DNA from: Thuidium tamariscinum
Lineage: Eukaryota > Streptophyta > Bryopsida > Hypnales > Thuidiaceae
NCBI GenBank assembly: GCA_947034885.2
Contig: OX344750.2
Location: 34,644,821 to 34,708,820 of the forward strand
Length of the DNA: 64,000 nt
Reading direction: 5' to 3'
How positions within the stretch are numbered: position 1 is the first letter of the stretch; each line of letters opens with the position of its first letter. Of this stretch, positions 1 through 12,220 are shown in pieces. The notes beneath the pieces were generated by a model. That model was not told where the DNA came from. It was given only the letters and a program-made list of their open reading frames with translations, and searched no databases. Position numbers and translations under genes: made by a program.

Positions 1-254
1 CTTATGAAGCTTCAAGAAAGGCTCCAATAGAAAGAAGAAATCGTGACCTACGGTTTTGAACAGTAGAATATGTTTTGAAAGTTACTGTTATCAACTACTA
101 GCTTCCAAAGTTCAATTTCTAGTTTGAGCTTAAGCACTAAAGGGTTAGGTAACTCGGAACATTTGAAGCACTAAAAGCACAAGTAAAAACACCACATGTA
201 CAGAAATTAATAAGGGTGAATCTTTCGATGAGGGTAAAAGGTGGCTCTTCTAAC

Positions 255-1782
255 CTGACCAGTCGCGATAATGACAGGATCTTTCATGAGATCCAAAGAA
301 ATAGGGCACTTGAAATAATCTGGAATGTCGAGTGTTCCTTTGTCCGACCCTAAGTCAGAAGCAGATTGCACGCTGATCTTCTCCACGCCAGCCCTCTCGG
401 CTACTTGGAGCTTTCTCAATTCAGGATCATCTTGCTCTAGGTCTTCTTGTGGGAAGAGAATTCTAAAATCAATCAGAAGCCCCAAGAGCTGCTCAAAATC
501 GGGCTCACTAACCACGATACCAACTGCAGCCGGTTCCTTGCCAATTCGCATCCCATGTAGAGCTTGTAACTCTCTCATCAGCGCTCTTGCAGTATCGAAC
601 TTAAATAATTCTGCCAATCTCTCCAACTCCGCTTTTGAGTGTCCGTTCTTCTCATCCAATGCTGAAGCTAATTCAGAATGCAACCGTGCATCAATAGGAT
701 CTTCCGACCCTTCCGATCTCTGAAATTGAAGGTGTACCAGATCAACCTGGAGCACTGCAAAAGTTAGAATGGATCTCATCATAGGGAGTTTGACAGAGAA
801 ATGTCATTGCTTACTGGTGTCGTTAAGATTCCAAAGTACAAACAAAATGTACAGAAAGAACTAAATTTGAATTTACCTGTTCCCGCACTTCATCTGAAAT
901 GTCAAGCGAGGAAGACTTGTCTAATGCTTTTCCCAATGCTGTATTTAGCATCGAAAATTGCTTTGCAACTTTTTGATGTTCCAGGATCTGGAAAAGACAA
1001 AATATGATAAGGCTATTAATGCACTGTTCTTACACATCCAAAGATAAAAATAGTTCATAAAAAAGATTGACAAAATCTCTTAGTGTTTAGTACAAAAGCA
1101 TTAGATTCATACAATCGCATATTGAGATACTATTAGTGTAAAGTAGATGGTGTTACTTAGCGTTAGTGTGATGCCAGTGTCATTAGCAATACATTTGCAA
1201 CTATTAGATTAACATGAACTTGACATTAATTAACATTTCCTTAAAATTTAACCTAATGTTCTATTAGATTAGCATCAATTCAAATACATGACTTTGTGAA
1301 TCAAATGGAGGATCTTTTAAGATGTAGAACATTCACAAATGAAGCTCAACAATCAATTAACTATGCATAGGGTGATCTTGCAAGGAACAATGTGATGAGA
1401 AATTACTATGCTTTCAACAAGTTGCGAAACACAAAGAGGACCACGAACAAAAAGAAAAGGTACAGAGAACCACAGATTGACCTACTGAACGTTTAAAGAG
1501 ACGAAATGTTACCAGGTAAAGCTTGCTGCCTTTGTTGCACAAGAGAAGTAGGACTTTGGCAGTGGTGAGGGCAGCCTCTAAGGCGTCGATGCATTCTAAG
1601 CCTTCTCCAGAAAAAGACAATCCCATGTCCCTGGCTTCCTCAAAGATTGGGACCAGCAACTTCACACGCCTTGTGAGGATGTTACACTCCTTTTTGTGAG
1701 TCTTAAAGTCGCCGATTGACGTGATCACATTAACAATCTCAAGTATCCTATGCACTATAGAGTAGGAAGAATTTTCCGCCAT
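255..1782 (-). CDS. Plant U-box (PUB) E3 ubiquitin ligase, 5' part of gene
   Basis: Three coding exons read on the minus strand: 1513-1782 (start ATG at 1782, 90 codons), 877-987 (37 codons) and 255-746 (164 codons). All are in phase 0 with GT donors and AG acceptors, giving 291 residues before the window edge. Residues 1-250 or so look like the helical UND (U-box N-terminal) domain of plant PUB proteins, for example ILTRRVKLLVPIFEEARD near residue 35 and EQVDLVHLQF across the second junction. The last 24 residues (about 268-291) start the U-box: DYFKCPISLDLMKDPVIIAT. The following exon, expected to continue the U-box and then ARM repeats, lies beyond position 1. Such proteins use the U-box to bind E2 enzymes and ARM repeats to bind substrates; the nearest known group is PUB10-PUB14. 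The family call is secure, the exact orthologue is not. Confidence 0.93.
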
Positions 1783-4157
1783 GGTGAGGTTTCCTTGTAC
1801 AAAGTCAATCTCTTTTGAGTAGAATGTTTACAGTCTTCCCAATTAGATATTCATAGCGTCAAGCACTCAGTAGTAGGCGCTACACAAAGGAACATATGCC
1901 AAGGGCTATCGATTTGCTCTGGCGAGCTTATAAGTTTTCTTGCACCACTGTCTGTCGAAAACGAAATGCATCTGCCTAACGCGAACGTAAAACCTATTCA
2001 TTGTCTTCAACAATCAATCCTTGACCATCAACTCAATTCGTCACCATACAAAGAACTGCACTCAATCCACAAAAACTAGAGTCAAAATTAGTTCAGCACA
2101 ATAAAGAAACTAAGACATCGAGAAACAAACATCTTTAAAAGCCATCAATAGTCCAAAATATGCAGGTCAGGCATTATCTTCATCAGTCCTAATTGAATCT
2201 GGAGCGAGAGAGACACAAAAACTATTGCTGGAGGACTTAGGAATCGCTGCAGATGACAAAGGATCAGAATGAGGGATTCACATAAACTCCACACCGATTA
2301 AAAAGTCAGTGAAGGAAGTGAATTCCCAAAGCACCAAGTGACAAAATCGTACAACATCCAAGAATTCAGCTGCCAAACGATGATTACAATTCAAGTTGAG
2401 ATCCTCTTAAAACAAGTAGCGAAATTACCACGTTTACACGGACAAATTCACAAGCCTGCTTCTGTTAACATTGCAAACTTGCAGACGTTATTCACAACAA
2501 CGGACTCTCATTGACAGTAATACTTAACCAGTCTCGCCTCAAAACCGAAACTAATTATTGAATTTCTATCACTGTCAGTTTTTGATGAATAAACCCTCAA
2601 AAGTTCTTAAGAAAAACGTAGTATTTCCTGTAACGGAAAGGAATTCAAACGTCATAGCGAGACAGTACCCCCATGACCACAAATTCTAGAACTAGGGATA
2701 CCTTGATTAAAAGATTTCACAACTAAGCGAAATTTAATTCTGCATCCTCTGAGCCAAGTCCAAAATAAGATAGGATGAGATAAACTTAAGAGCTAAGATG
2801 AAGTCGAGGCACCACAGTTCTTGAATATTATACGCAAATATTTCAAAGTTCACTTGTGAGGTAGTTTAAAATCCGTGTCCTAATTTCAATGTCCTTGTCC
2901 ATTCTGCAATGAGTATCTAATTAGTAGAGAACGCTTTCGGGCAGGCGCTTAGAGAATTCCGCCGCCCAGGGAACAACACTTCCACGCTTTCATGATCTCG
3001 AACAGAAAATTCCATAAACGCCTCTTTCTATCTTCACTAGTCAAGAGAGACAACAATTAAAGAAACTGCCCACAAATTCATGGCCCTTCAACTTATCATC
3101 CGAGAGACAAACTCGTGCAGCATTCCGAAACCGAAAAAATAAATACACTACACACAAGATAGCATCCTCCGAGCTCAGACACTGCAATCAACTCTGGTTA
3201 AGCCGGAACCCTTAGCAAACAGCAGCAAAACATGCTAACAGACGCTGTGCCCTACAATCAAAGAATCCTAAACAAGAAACAAACAAGCTTTTCTATTACC
3301 TCAAAACACCGTAAATAACCGTTTGGTAGCGTCTGGGGAGACCTAGGAAGCGTTGGTGTTTGAAGAGACAACATATGATTTTCATGTCAAAACTCCTGAA
3401 TCCACGCTCTAATGGAAGCCAAGTTTGGCAAGGGCAACTTGGTCACATGCTGCAGAAAGCGGCCGTAAAACCTCAGCACATAAAGAATGGCACGTGAAAC
3501 TGCAATTGTAAACAAAACAACATTAGGGGTTTATTTATCCCTCACCGACAGAGCCAGTATAATTACTGGGAAGAATACAGACGAGCACTGAAAAAACTCT
3601 TAAAGAAATTACCAAATGTTCCACAGAGATAAATAGAACCTGGTTGAAACCCAATATCAACAACATAAACGTAATTGTATCACAATTGCCACACACACAC
3701 TTCAAATTAAGCTTCCTCAATCCGTTTACTCTGTTTCAGAACAACGTTCGGAAGCAAAAAGACTTCTACTATGTACCCTTACTCACCTGTTTTACACTCT
3801 GCGTGACCTAATTGTAGGCAACGGAACAACAGCTCAGACGTGAAGCCTAAAGGACCAAGGCCTCATGAATATAAAACGACCAATTGAACTATTTGTGAAA
3901 CATCAATTACTCAGATAGGGCAGAATTTTATACAACTAGCATCAGAGTAGAACATTCCATGTGTTGACCACATAAAAAAATAAAAAAGGAGAAAAGAAGT
4001 CCAATTCTGACCTCCTTGAAACTGCTCAATCTAGCATGAGGCCCAATTTGGATTCTTGGTCCTCTAGGGGTTCAAGATTGACATTGTGATTGACTGATTT
4101 GTAATAGACCCCGTGGTGATATGTCTCGAAAACATCCTCATCCACGACGGCTCTCAC
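1783..4157 (-). other. Probable 5'UTR intron of the PUB gene
   Basis: Upstream of the PUB start codon the minus strand has pyrimidine-poor but usable acceptors around 1790-1812, and a clear donor (CCCAAG|GTGAGAG) at 4158/4157. The roughly 2.3 kb between them has no convincing coding exon on either strand; its longest ORFs are around 60 codons. A long 5'UTR intron is the simplest reading, inferred from splice-like sites only. Confidence 0.45.
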
Positions 4158-4620
4158 CTTGGGTTTCCGTGTCAACGAAGGTAGCAACACACGAGCAGCG
4201 CCAGAAGCCGACTACCACTGGAAGCCCTAACGACAACAATTACTAGACGCTTTCAGACAGATACTCGTTCGATTAGGTCGCTGATGAGCAGACGAACACT
4301 AGCGATTGCAGGGGAAGGCCACTTCCACTTCTACCACAACGCAGCAATTCGACATCTAACCACTTCAAAACTTCAGACCCCAACAGACAAACACACGCTT
4401 TGGCTTCTACCAAACTCTTCCGAAGCCCAAATAAGAGAGCTCACAAGGACGATCAGGAGTTCACCCACCAGCACTACTTCAGGAGTCGTCGGGGGTGAAT
4501 TCGCCATAGCCAGGAACTGAAAACCTTAGTTGGTGGAGAGACAGAAAGACTTGGAAAGCAGAGCTGGGACGACCGAAAGCGCAACCTGTCCCCCAAAGTC
4601 CAAGTCCCCGGCCGAACAGT
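4158..4620 (-). promoter_or_regulatory. Candidate 5'UTR exon / promoter-proximal island of the PUB gene
   Basis: A local rise in GC content, pyrimidine-rich tracts on the minus strand (GCTTTCCAAGTCTTTCTGTC near 4550) and a good splice donor at 4157 suggest the transcribed 5' leader of the minus-strand PUB gene. The start of transcription is not visible; no clear TATA box was found. ORFs of about 75 codons on both strands overlap here and do not resemble a known family. Confidence 0.4.
4373..4507 (-). CDS. Possible 44-codon upstream ORF in the PUB leader
   Basis: Inside the candidate leader exon the minus strand has ATG at 4507 and TGA at 4373, encoding 44 residues that start MANSPPTTPE and have a hydrophobic middle (ELLIVLVSSLIW). 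If the leader is transcribed as proposed, this ORF would precede the main PUB start codon and could lower its translation. It could equally be chance; no homologue is recognised. Confidence 0.25.
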   Translation of the reverse strand: MANSPPTTPEVVLVGELLIVLVSSLIWASEEFGRSQSVCLSVGV

Positions 4621-6033
4621 TCGCGGTAAGTGCGGATTGACTCGGTGCAAATTCTTGAAAAAAATGTCAATTTTTCAGAGAAACTTCTGTTTTTCAAAAG
4701 TTACCGCTAGTTCCTGGCAACGCAATTGTTTTAGAAATTTATGAAAAAGTTACCTGGAAATGCTTTGCATGGTAAGAGAAAAGAACTCCAAAGATATTAC
4801 GGTGAACTACCCTATCACAGAATAAATAGGAGCAGACCTATTGCGGGTCAGATTTTAGTGGTGATGTACATTCAAGTTCTTAAATGTACACTGTCAAAAC
4901 AATTTGACCTTCAATGGGTTTGGTCCATAATGGAAAGATATACCTTAGAGTAAATGGTGAAGATTGGCCCTAGTTGTAACAATAGTGTCACAGGAAGGTT
5001 TAACTAAGAATAGGACAAAACAAACATAACACCAAACTCCATTAAAAATGAGTTTTTGGTATTGTAAGGAATTTTGTCCTGTGTTTTTTCTCAAACTCAA
5101 GCTTCTAGTTTCACAGTGCATACAATATACACTCAACTTTATTTATAGACATTAGCATTTCCCTAACTGTATTTTTTACAAGTAATATTGCATACTATAG
5201 AACGTACTAATAATTTATTTGTTAATTTAAAATTCTTTTGGGTGGGTAATGAGGCATCACGCCTCACTACCCACTCAAAAGAATTTTTCACATAAATTGC
5301 TTATGGACAATGGCATATATATCCATCAAAGCAAGTTATCTTGAGGTTGGCAAAAAATCATGCCGTGTTGAAAAGCCCACAAACTCTCTTGATCTTACTT
5401 AATCATCTGTAAAACCTTCAAATAGATGTTGTCCAAGATGGCAAAAAATGCCCTAAAAACTCATGGGAATTAAAACTATTTATTTCAAGAGAATGGAGCT
5501 CAATTTGTAGTACAAAGCTTCATAATTAGTGAGGCTAATGAATTGAAGGACATAAGGTACACATTGACAGATTTAGAGTATCTCCATTTCTGTGAATCTT
5601 TAGATCTCCAGATTTGGTACACAGGTTACCATCAAAGAGGCAATCTCATGCCAAAAAATTCACAGTAAATGAACAATTTTTCAGCCCCGGGAAGAGTGTC
5701 AGAGTTGCCAACAGTGAATTTTATTTTTTTTAATTTTATCCTGCCATTTTTTCACTTGTATCAGGCTAAGCTGTCAACGGTCCTGGACCAGTAGATGCTG
5801 AGAATTCAAGTCAGCTGAAGTTGCACATTTCAGTTAAGTTCGCCGTGTTTTAGGTGCCGCCAGGTTCTTGACTTTGAGTTCCTTGCAAACACACAGTTTA
5901 CCGATAAATGGAGCACTGTACTGGTATATAGATTTTGTAATATTCATGTGCACTAGGGTAGAACCACATGTTCACTTAAGCAATTGTAGAAAAAATCATG
6001 AGGGATATGAGGGTATGCAAATTTTTCCCATGT
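4621..6033. other. Intergenic, no gene seen
   Basis: AT-rich sequence with short ORFs only. It contains the fold-back described separately at 5231-5285, and from 5956 an isolated GGTAGAACCAC motif resembling the ends of the 6.0-6.8 kb repeats. Nothing else is supported. Confidence 0.6.
5231..5285. repeat. Short fold-back, 25-bp arms, 5-nt loop
   Basis: Arm 5231-5255 (AATTCTTTTGGGTGGGTAAT followed by GAGGC) pairs with 5261-5285 with two mismatches; the loop is ATCAC. The structure is likely a remnant or solo hairpin of a small inverted-repeat element. No target duplication was found. Confidence 0.75.
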
Positions 6034-6799
6034 AAGGTAGAACTACCTATACCCGATCATTTAAGCAATTCTAGAACAGATCATGAGGAATATGAGGCTA
6101 AGCAAATTTTTTTCATGTAGCAAGATAAAAAAAAGATGGGGATTGCAAATTTTTCATAATTTTATTCCCAAAACTGAAATTACTATGATTTTTAGAAGCC
6201 AAAAAGTGCTTTGAATCCATAGCCAATATCTAAAGTCTTCTAATTTGGATCATAGCCAAGACTACTTTCCCAATCGGTACTTCCCACACACTTTATGACA
6301 CTTTGGGACATGTGTCACGATTTTATTAGTCCCAACCTTGAAAATGTGGAAAAAGTATATTGTAAGCTTTGATTGTAAATCTCTTCTAGCCTTGGTTGGA
6401 AATAGCCATTTCCTATAGGTTGGGTATGGGTCCTTGATCAGGAATAGGTGGTTCTACCTTAGAAAGATAGGAAATATGGGGATTGAAATTTTTTCACAAT
6501 TTTATTCCCAAAACTGAAATTACTATGATTTTTGGAAGCCAAATAGTACTTTGAACCCATAGCCAATGTCTAAAGTCTTCCAATTTGGATCATAGCCAAG
6601 ACTACTTTCTACTTGGTACTTCCCACACACCTTAGGACACTTTAGGACATGTGTTATGACTTTATTGGTCCCAACCTTGAGAATGGAAAAAAAATACATT
6701 CCAAGCTATGATTGGAAATCTCTTCTAACCTTGGTTGGAAATAGGCGCATCCTACAAGTCGGGTATGGGTCTTTGGTCAAGAATAGGTGGTTCTACCTT
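6034..6799. repeat. Tandem pair of about 330-bp repeats with GGTAGAACC ends
   Basis: The first unit runs from about 6135 to 6460 and the second from about 6474 to 6799; they match over nearly the whole length (for example ATTTGGATCATAGCCAAGAC in both). Both end in AATAGGTGGTTCTACCTTA, and AAGGTAGAACTACCTATACC at 6034 is the inverted partner, so this is a TIR element whose body was duplicated in tandem. A third, more diverged copy lies at about 10958-11285. No protein is encoded. Confidence 0.75.
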
Positions 6800-7483
6800 A
6801 GACATTGTCCCTTGCACCACTTCCACAACCAAAACAATAGTATAAATAATTTTAAATAATTTTAAATTCAAATATAACTTTAAATCATGAATGAAGGACT
6901 ACAATTGCTAGTATGTGAGTATAGAATTGTGAGCTTATGAGCCTCAAAGATGATGCACCTATAGTATAGGTGCTTATATTATAGAAACCTTCTTTGATAA
7001 GAATATATTTATATTATAGGTACCTATATTGTAGGTATTTTTGATATAAACACCTTCAAAGGTGGTGGGATATCTACTTATATACATATTAGAAGCTCAC
7101 ATGCTTGCATGTTCATGCTCACACACTAGCATCAGTGAATGACGGACAAGTGGTTGTAGAAATCATACATTTTGATACCTTGTAACATCATCTATTTTGA
7201 ATAAGCCAAATATACTCACTGAAAGTCAAAGTAATATATAAGATCTCTCCTTTCCACCCCTAGGATGAATAGTTGCACTTTTGTCTTAAAAAGAAAGATT
7301 ATTTGTCATTCATCAAACACAAAACATCCACCTTGGCATTTAAGGATTAAGATTCAATAACTTTTGCATTGTAGGTTCTAATGTCACAAAACCAAATGCA
7401 TCCACCCCTCTCCTCAACGAGAGCTTCTTGACAGTTTAAAGATTATGACCAAGGGACGCATGGTCTAGGATATTGCAATGTAA

Positions 7484-7507
7484 CAAACAAACAAACAAAC
7501 AAACAAA
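7484..7507. repeat. (AAAC)n microsatellite
   Basis: About six perfect copies of AAAC/CAAA. Confidence 0.9.
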
Positions 7508-7690
7508 TTATGTTTAAGGTATGGACTAGTCAAAATAAAAATATTTTTTTAATTTCTCAGAACCAATAAGAACTCTATAATCTATAACTTTGACACTGTA
7601 GATCCAAATGTCGCAAATCAAACCTTTTGCAACCTTCTTTGTTGAGGGCTTTCCAAAAATAATATGAATGCAATCAAGCGATACGTAGCC

Positions 7691-7964
7691 CATTAGATGA
7701 AATCTGAGGGCATTAGGAGACTGTTTCGGGTCTGTTCCCGAAACGGCTCCCAATGCCGCAGATCCTCGTCAGGCCGACTTTTATGGAAAAAAAAAAAAAA
7801 AAAAAGATTTTTTTTTTTTGGGTCCTGAAATATGAAAATAAGCCCAAAAAAAATATTACGTGGCAGTGTCCCGACCACGTAGGATTCGGGTTCACAAGGC
7901 AGAAACTGCGTTCCCGTAGTCCGGGAACCCGCAGTCTCCTAATGCCCTCAAATTTCTTCTAATG
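7691..7964. mobile_element. TIR MITE, CATTAGAAG family (copy 1)
   Basis: The left end CATTAGATGAAATCTGAGGG and the right end (complement CATTAGAAGAAATTTGAGGG) form TIRs of about 33 bp that continue through CATTAGGAGACTG. The 274-bp body has long A and T tracts at about 7786-7822 and no ORF of its own. Two further copies are at 11898-12220 and 22933-23285. No flanking duplication can be read with confidence, so the superfamily is open. Confidence 0.75.
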
Positions 7965-9179
7965 CAAGAGATGTCAACATAACAAACATACAAAACAAAC
8001 CCCCCTTCCATTTCCAAAGGCTAGGTTGTTCTATTTCAAAATATAGGAAGTGAAAGTAATTAATCTATTAAAATGCATTAATAATTATTTATTTCCTTTG
8101 AATTTTTTAACCAGCCTATGGTCGAAAATATACATATCTATATATCAAGAATAGATTTTATAGAATCTTGACCAAAAAAGTTCACAATAATTTTGTTTTT
8201 GGATGAATTTTAAAAAAAATTCAAATATATCTAAAATCTATTTGTCTTCAAGAGAAAAAATTTCTTCCACCAAACCTAGAGGGGAGCTTTGCTAAATTCC
8301 TCAAACCTTAAATGCCCAAGACACCAAAATATGGTGTTTGCAAAACTTTGAAGTTGAATGAAACTTAACCAAGTTGTTAGTTTTAGTAGTTTATATTTTA
8401 GGAATTTTTTTTGAAGTCTAGTTTAAGCATCAAAAACTTGATTTCAAAAATGATTGATTATAATTTTTCAATTCAAGATTTTGTACAAAGGTGTCCATTG
8501 CAATCTTGACATTTTGTAGTGTTGAGGGCCCTCCACCCTCATACTTTTTTTAGTGACAATATTTTTAGTTTTGATATGTAAAAAGAGGATTGAAAGACTT
8601 CAAGTCACTTTTGCAATTTTAACACCCTCATAATTAGACATTTGATAATCTTTCAATTTATAAGTGATATTGTTATGTTTTCTTTTCCTATATAATCCTA
8701 AACATGTCTAGTTTGAATTTGTATTGTTATAGTTTTTTTTAAATTGATAAAGCTATTCAAAATGTTGTCTTTTTGTTCAATTTAGAGCAAATTCTTAGAA
8801 GCTTAGAAACAATTTTGGATAGTTAGGGGGTGAAGTAGTCGGAAATGGATTGTAAGCTTCTATCTTAAAGGTATGGATTTATGGGCATTCTGGGGCATCA
8901 CCAAATATTGTATATGTAGGTCTATTTTGGCAAGTTCATACCCAAATATTTTACTTTTTTCAATTCGACAATTTGACAGGCAAATAGGAATTTTTTCATT
9001 TTGGCACTTTATAAAGATACTCTTAATTCTGAATTGATTCTCTCTATTCATGTGTAAATGTGTTCCTTTTTCTAATTTTTCTTCAAATTTTTAGAAATAG
9101 TTGTAAATTATTTTATAAAATTTCGACATCTTCCAAATTTTCCTGAGATATTTAAGAAACTGACCTACCGGTACACGTA
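7965..9179. other. Intergenic, no gene seen
   Basis: Uniformly AT-rich with scattered stops in every frame. No repeat ends, RNA gene or conserved coding motif were found. Confidence 0.55.
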
Positions 9180-9640
9180 CGGTAACTTCCGGTGCAGATA
9201 AGTTTCACAGGCCGTGGAAAAGATGCCACTTGTCGGTCTTGGATTTCTCGTCAGGGATCATTGGAAGCCACCTCTTCAAGCCGTTCATGGCAATCCACCA
9301 CGTGGCCTACTTGCTTGGATGGAAGTTTTGGCTCCGTCTGGGAAAACCAAATTGACTTTGGGAAGGTGCTCTAAACTTACTAGTGAGGCACTAGTGGTGT
9401 TTTTTTTGGCTTTCAAGTGCCAGATTGCACCTGAAAATATAATTTGGCTAAAAAACACTACAAAAAATGCCACAAAAATTGGATGAAATCGCCAGACAAC
9501 TTTGAAATTTAAAAAAAAAATTAGATGAAATTGCTTGATTGCGGATGAAAACCTTACTATACATTGAATAAGTGGAGGAATGTTGCAATTTGGAGAATTA
9601 ATATAACATTTTATATCACCACTATGGCACTTCTTCATAT
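9180..9640. other. GC-richer block of unknown nature
   Basis: Base composition rises from about 9165 to 9375 compared with both flanks, and a 90-codon ORF (9214-9486, plus) overlaps a 117-codon ORF on the other strand. Neither shows a recognised motif. It may be a fragment of captured host sequence or a degraded element end. Confidence 0.25.
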
Positions 9641-9739
9641 ATGAAAAAAAGCCTTGCTAGTGACCTTGCTTAAAAAAGTGACCACCCATACAGAGGTACA
9701 TTTTCAATGTACCCATACAGTCTACATTTTAGAAGGTGA

Positions 9740-9920
9740 CCCCTTTTATTGTGTTTCAACTTCAAAAATTCATAATTAATTTGACAAAGATTGAAAACAA
9801 ATTAAACAACTTGGATTAGATGCCAATTATATTTGTCTTTGTACAAAAATTTGTTGAAAATTGCTTCCCCGTAAATGCATTAAGGTCTTGAAAGGGCAAT
9901 TTAAAGGCAAATTGCTCTTA
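9740..9920. repeat. Dispersed repeat C (copy 1)
   Basis: Shares the ordered motifs ACTTCAAAAATTCAT, AACAACTTGGATTAGATGCC and a downstream AAATTGCT-rich segment with about 53555-53760 and 61230-61470. The three copies are diverged and their ends are not defined. Confidence 0.45.
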
Positions 9921-9965
9921 CAAGTAAACCTTAAAATGCTATTGATGATACAAAGTATTCTTTGG

Positions 9966-10627
9966 ATGACTTGACTTGAGTGTATGTGTAGGATGGAAAA
10001 GTTAATTTTCTCATGTTTTTTTGAGATTGCTTGAGTACATTTTTAATGAACAATATTGCAAATTCCCTAGGCTAACTCATCATGATATTATTGACTTTTC
10101 TTAAGATATAGATGCTTTATTGACAAATGACCCTAGCAGTGTATTTTGGCAATTTCTTGCTTTGTACTCTTCATGTGAATTTTAGCAAGAAAAAATGATG
10201 CTTTGAGTCTTACAAATGACATGAAGTTTATCAAGTTTAGTTTCTACACTAATTGGAAATTTTCAAAATTTCAAAATTTTCTCCATAGGTATATAATTGT
10301 GAGTCTATAACTATAGTTTTGTTGATTTTTCAATTTTAGGTTGACATGATAACTTTGGTTTATAACATAATGTGATACACTATAATATATATGTAAGATG
10401 AAAATATCAGATTTTTTGTGTATACTTTGTATTTGATATGATTTTTCTTCATTTTTTCCTTTAAGAAGTTCACAATATTTTTTCAAAAAATTTGGAAATT
10501 TTATCACTTATTGTAAGTTAGACATATGATTTCATCTTTGTAAAATAAATACTCCAAAGTATAAAATTTCTCATTGATATCTAGTTTCAAAATGGCAAAG
10601 AACAAAGTGATGGACAGGGAGGCTTAA
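9966..10627 (+). repeat. TTAA-ended repeat family B (copy 1)
   Basis: Aligns in order with 59545-60180 (shared TATTATTGACTTTC, CAGTGTACTTTG/CAGTGTATTTTGG, TACTCTTCATGTGAAT). It ends in ...GGCTTAACATC after the conserved tail ATATCTAGTTTCAAAATGGC. The left terminus is not clear. Confidence 0.55.
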
Positions 10628-10680
10628 CATCAACAACAATAGTAGTATATTAAAAAAAAAATCAACATGAAATACAAGGC

Positions 10681-10836
10681 GGCATAACATTCAGTAGCAT
10701 GCCATGCCTCTACAGTGATGGTGTGGCATATTTCACTCTTAACCAATTAGTTACTTACGAACATTGCTGGGTGTGGCCTATTCCATACCATCACTGTAGA
10801 GCCAAGGCAATGCCAGCCTTGCTACTGAATGTTATG
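10681..10836. mobile_element. Fold-back MITE, about 155 bp
   Basis: Left arm GGCATAACATTCAGTAGCAT and CTCTACAGTGATGGT are matched in inverse order on the right (ACCATCACTGTAGAG, then TTGCTACTGAATGTTATG). Arms are about 45-50 bp with small internal differences. The element is clearly GC-richer than its surroundings. No target duplication was resolved. Confidence 0.75.
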
Positions 10837-10957
10837 GGTGCCCAGCACAATTGTCATAAGGTAGATAGACCCATAATCGATAAAATAATCACATCTAAAC
10901 ATGATCTAGGATAGTGAAAGGCATAGCAAATATATTCAGAGGTGCATTAATAGAAAT

Positions 10958-11285
10958 GATGAGGATTGCAAAAGAAATTTATAATTTTATCACTTGAATT
11001 GAAATTACTATGAATTTTGAAAGGCAAAAGTTGAACTTGACCATTGATCAATATCTAGAGTCATCCAATTCCAATCATACAAGCTAGAACTACTTTTCTG
11101 CTCATTGATTACTACTTTCTTGCTCACTTATGTATCATAAATTTATTGGTTCCAATCTTGAAAAGTATAAAAAGATACTTTCCAAGGAAGATTTGAAAAT
11201 TTGTTCCAACCTTGGTTGGAATTACAGTGCCCTATTGATTGCTAATGGGGCGTTGGTTAGAAATGGATCCCTCTACCATATAGGT
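10958..11285. repeat. Diverged third copy of the 330-bp GGTAGAACC repeat
   Basis: Ordered matches to 6135-6460: GGATTGCAAA, GAAATTACTATGA, AACCTTGGTTGGAA and a degraded terminus CCCTCTACCATATAGG. It has more substitutions than the tandem pair, so it is older. Confidence 0.55.
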
Positions 11286-11897
11286 CATGAAGGATGGGTC
11301 AAGTTATAAATCAATTCACAAGTAAAAAATCTTATTTGGCTAATGCATTTCTTTACCTTCGTAGAATAAATTACGGAGTAGTAAATAGTTAGAATAAAAA
11401 CATTCAATTCAGACCTTTAGAATCATTTCAAGCCATAAAGCTAAAACCAAATTGTCATGGAAAATGTTTAGAGGTTTCTAAAAACCTATTACATTTCGAA
11501 AATACAAAAAGGTTGAAAATAAAAAAGATAGGATGAAGTTTGGTAGCTAGAAGAACTAATTTTTGAATGAAAAGTGTCAAAAATCATCTAAACCGTGCCT
11601 AATGTACTTTAGAATCTAGGTAAAAATTAGAAATGAAATTTCTAAACAAAAAATAAATTTGAAATTATAGGCTAATAAAAATATAGGATGAAGTTTTTTA
11701 AGTACAAATTAGAGGTTAAACTTCATCCATTCACAATTTTTCAAAATGTGAAGTACTTTAGCATTTGAGAAAGTGAATTGTATACTTCATAGCTTGAAAT
11801 TATGCAAACTTCAAAGAACAACAACTATAAACTAAAAATTTAGATTAATATTAAATAGACATTCAATTTAGACTTTCGAAGTCAAACCAAAATTTGT

Positions 11898-12220
11898 CAT
11901 TAGAAGGGATTTGAGGGCAACAGGAGCCTGTTTCACAGTTGTTCCCAAGGCCATTCCTTGTGTTGTTCAAAAACTGCAAATCAATCCTATTATTTGGCTA
12001 AATATTTTGGATTTTTGAAATTTTTCTTAGAAAAAATTCTAAAAATTTATAAGAAATCCAAAACTTAATTATAAAAATTCAACTTTAAAAAAATTTAATT
12101 AATTAATTCTTTGGCATGGCACTCTCTTTGCCATGTTAGATTGTTGATGTGTCACGTTCCTACAATTTGGGATTTCAAAATAACTTGTAGGATTCTAATA
12201 CCCTCAAATCTCTTCTAATG
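11898..12220. mobile_element. TIR MITE, CATTAGAAG family (copy 2)
   Basis: Left CATTAGAAGGGATTTGAGGG, right complement CATTAGAAGAGATTTGAGGG. The 323-bp body holds GGCATGGCACTCTCTTTGCC and GATTTGCAGTTTTTGAAC-type blocks also found in copy 3 at 22933-23285. No ORF. Confidence 0.78.

Noticed and set aside
325-723. 132-codon plus ORF
   Set aside because: Antisense shadow of PUB exon 3.
4284-4520. 78-codon plus ORF opposite the PUB leader
   Set aside because: No domain, overlaps a better-supported minus-strand leader exon.
5231-5285. Stem-loop resembling a bacterial terminator
   Set aside because: The context is a plant nuclear genome and no gene ends there.
7693-7962. Several overlapping ORFs of 60-75 codons
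   Set aside because: They lie inside a TIR MITE and are driven by its A and T tracts.
9214-9638. 90- and 117-codon ORFs on opposite strands
   Set aside because: Mutual shadows without a motif; kept only as a GC-richer block.
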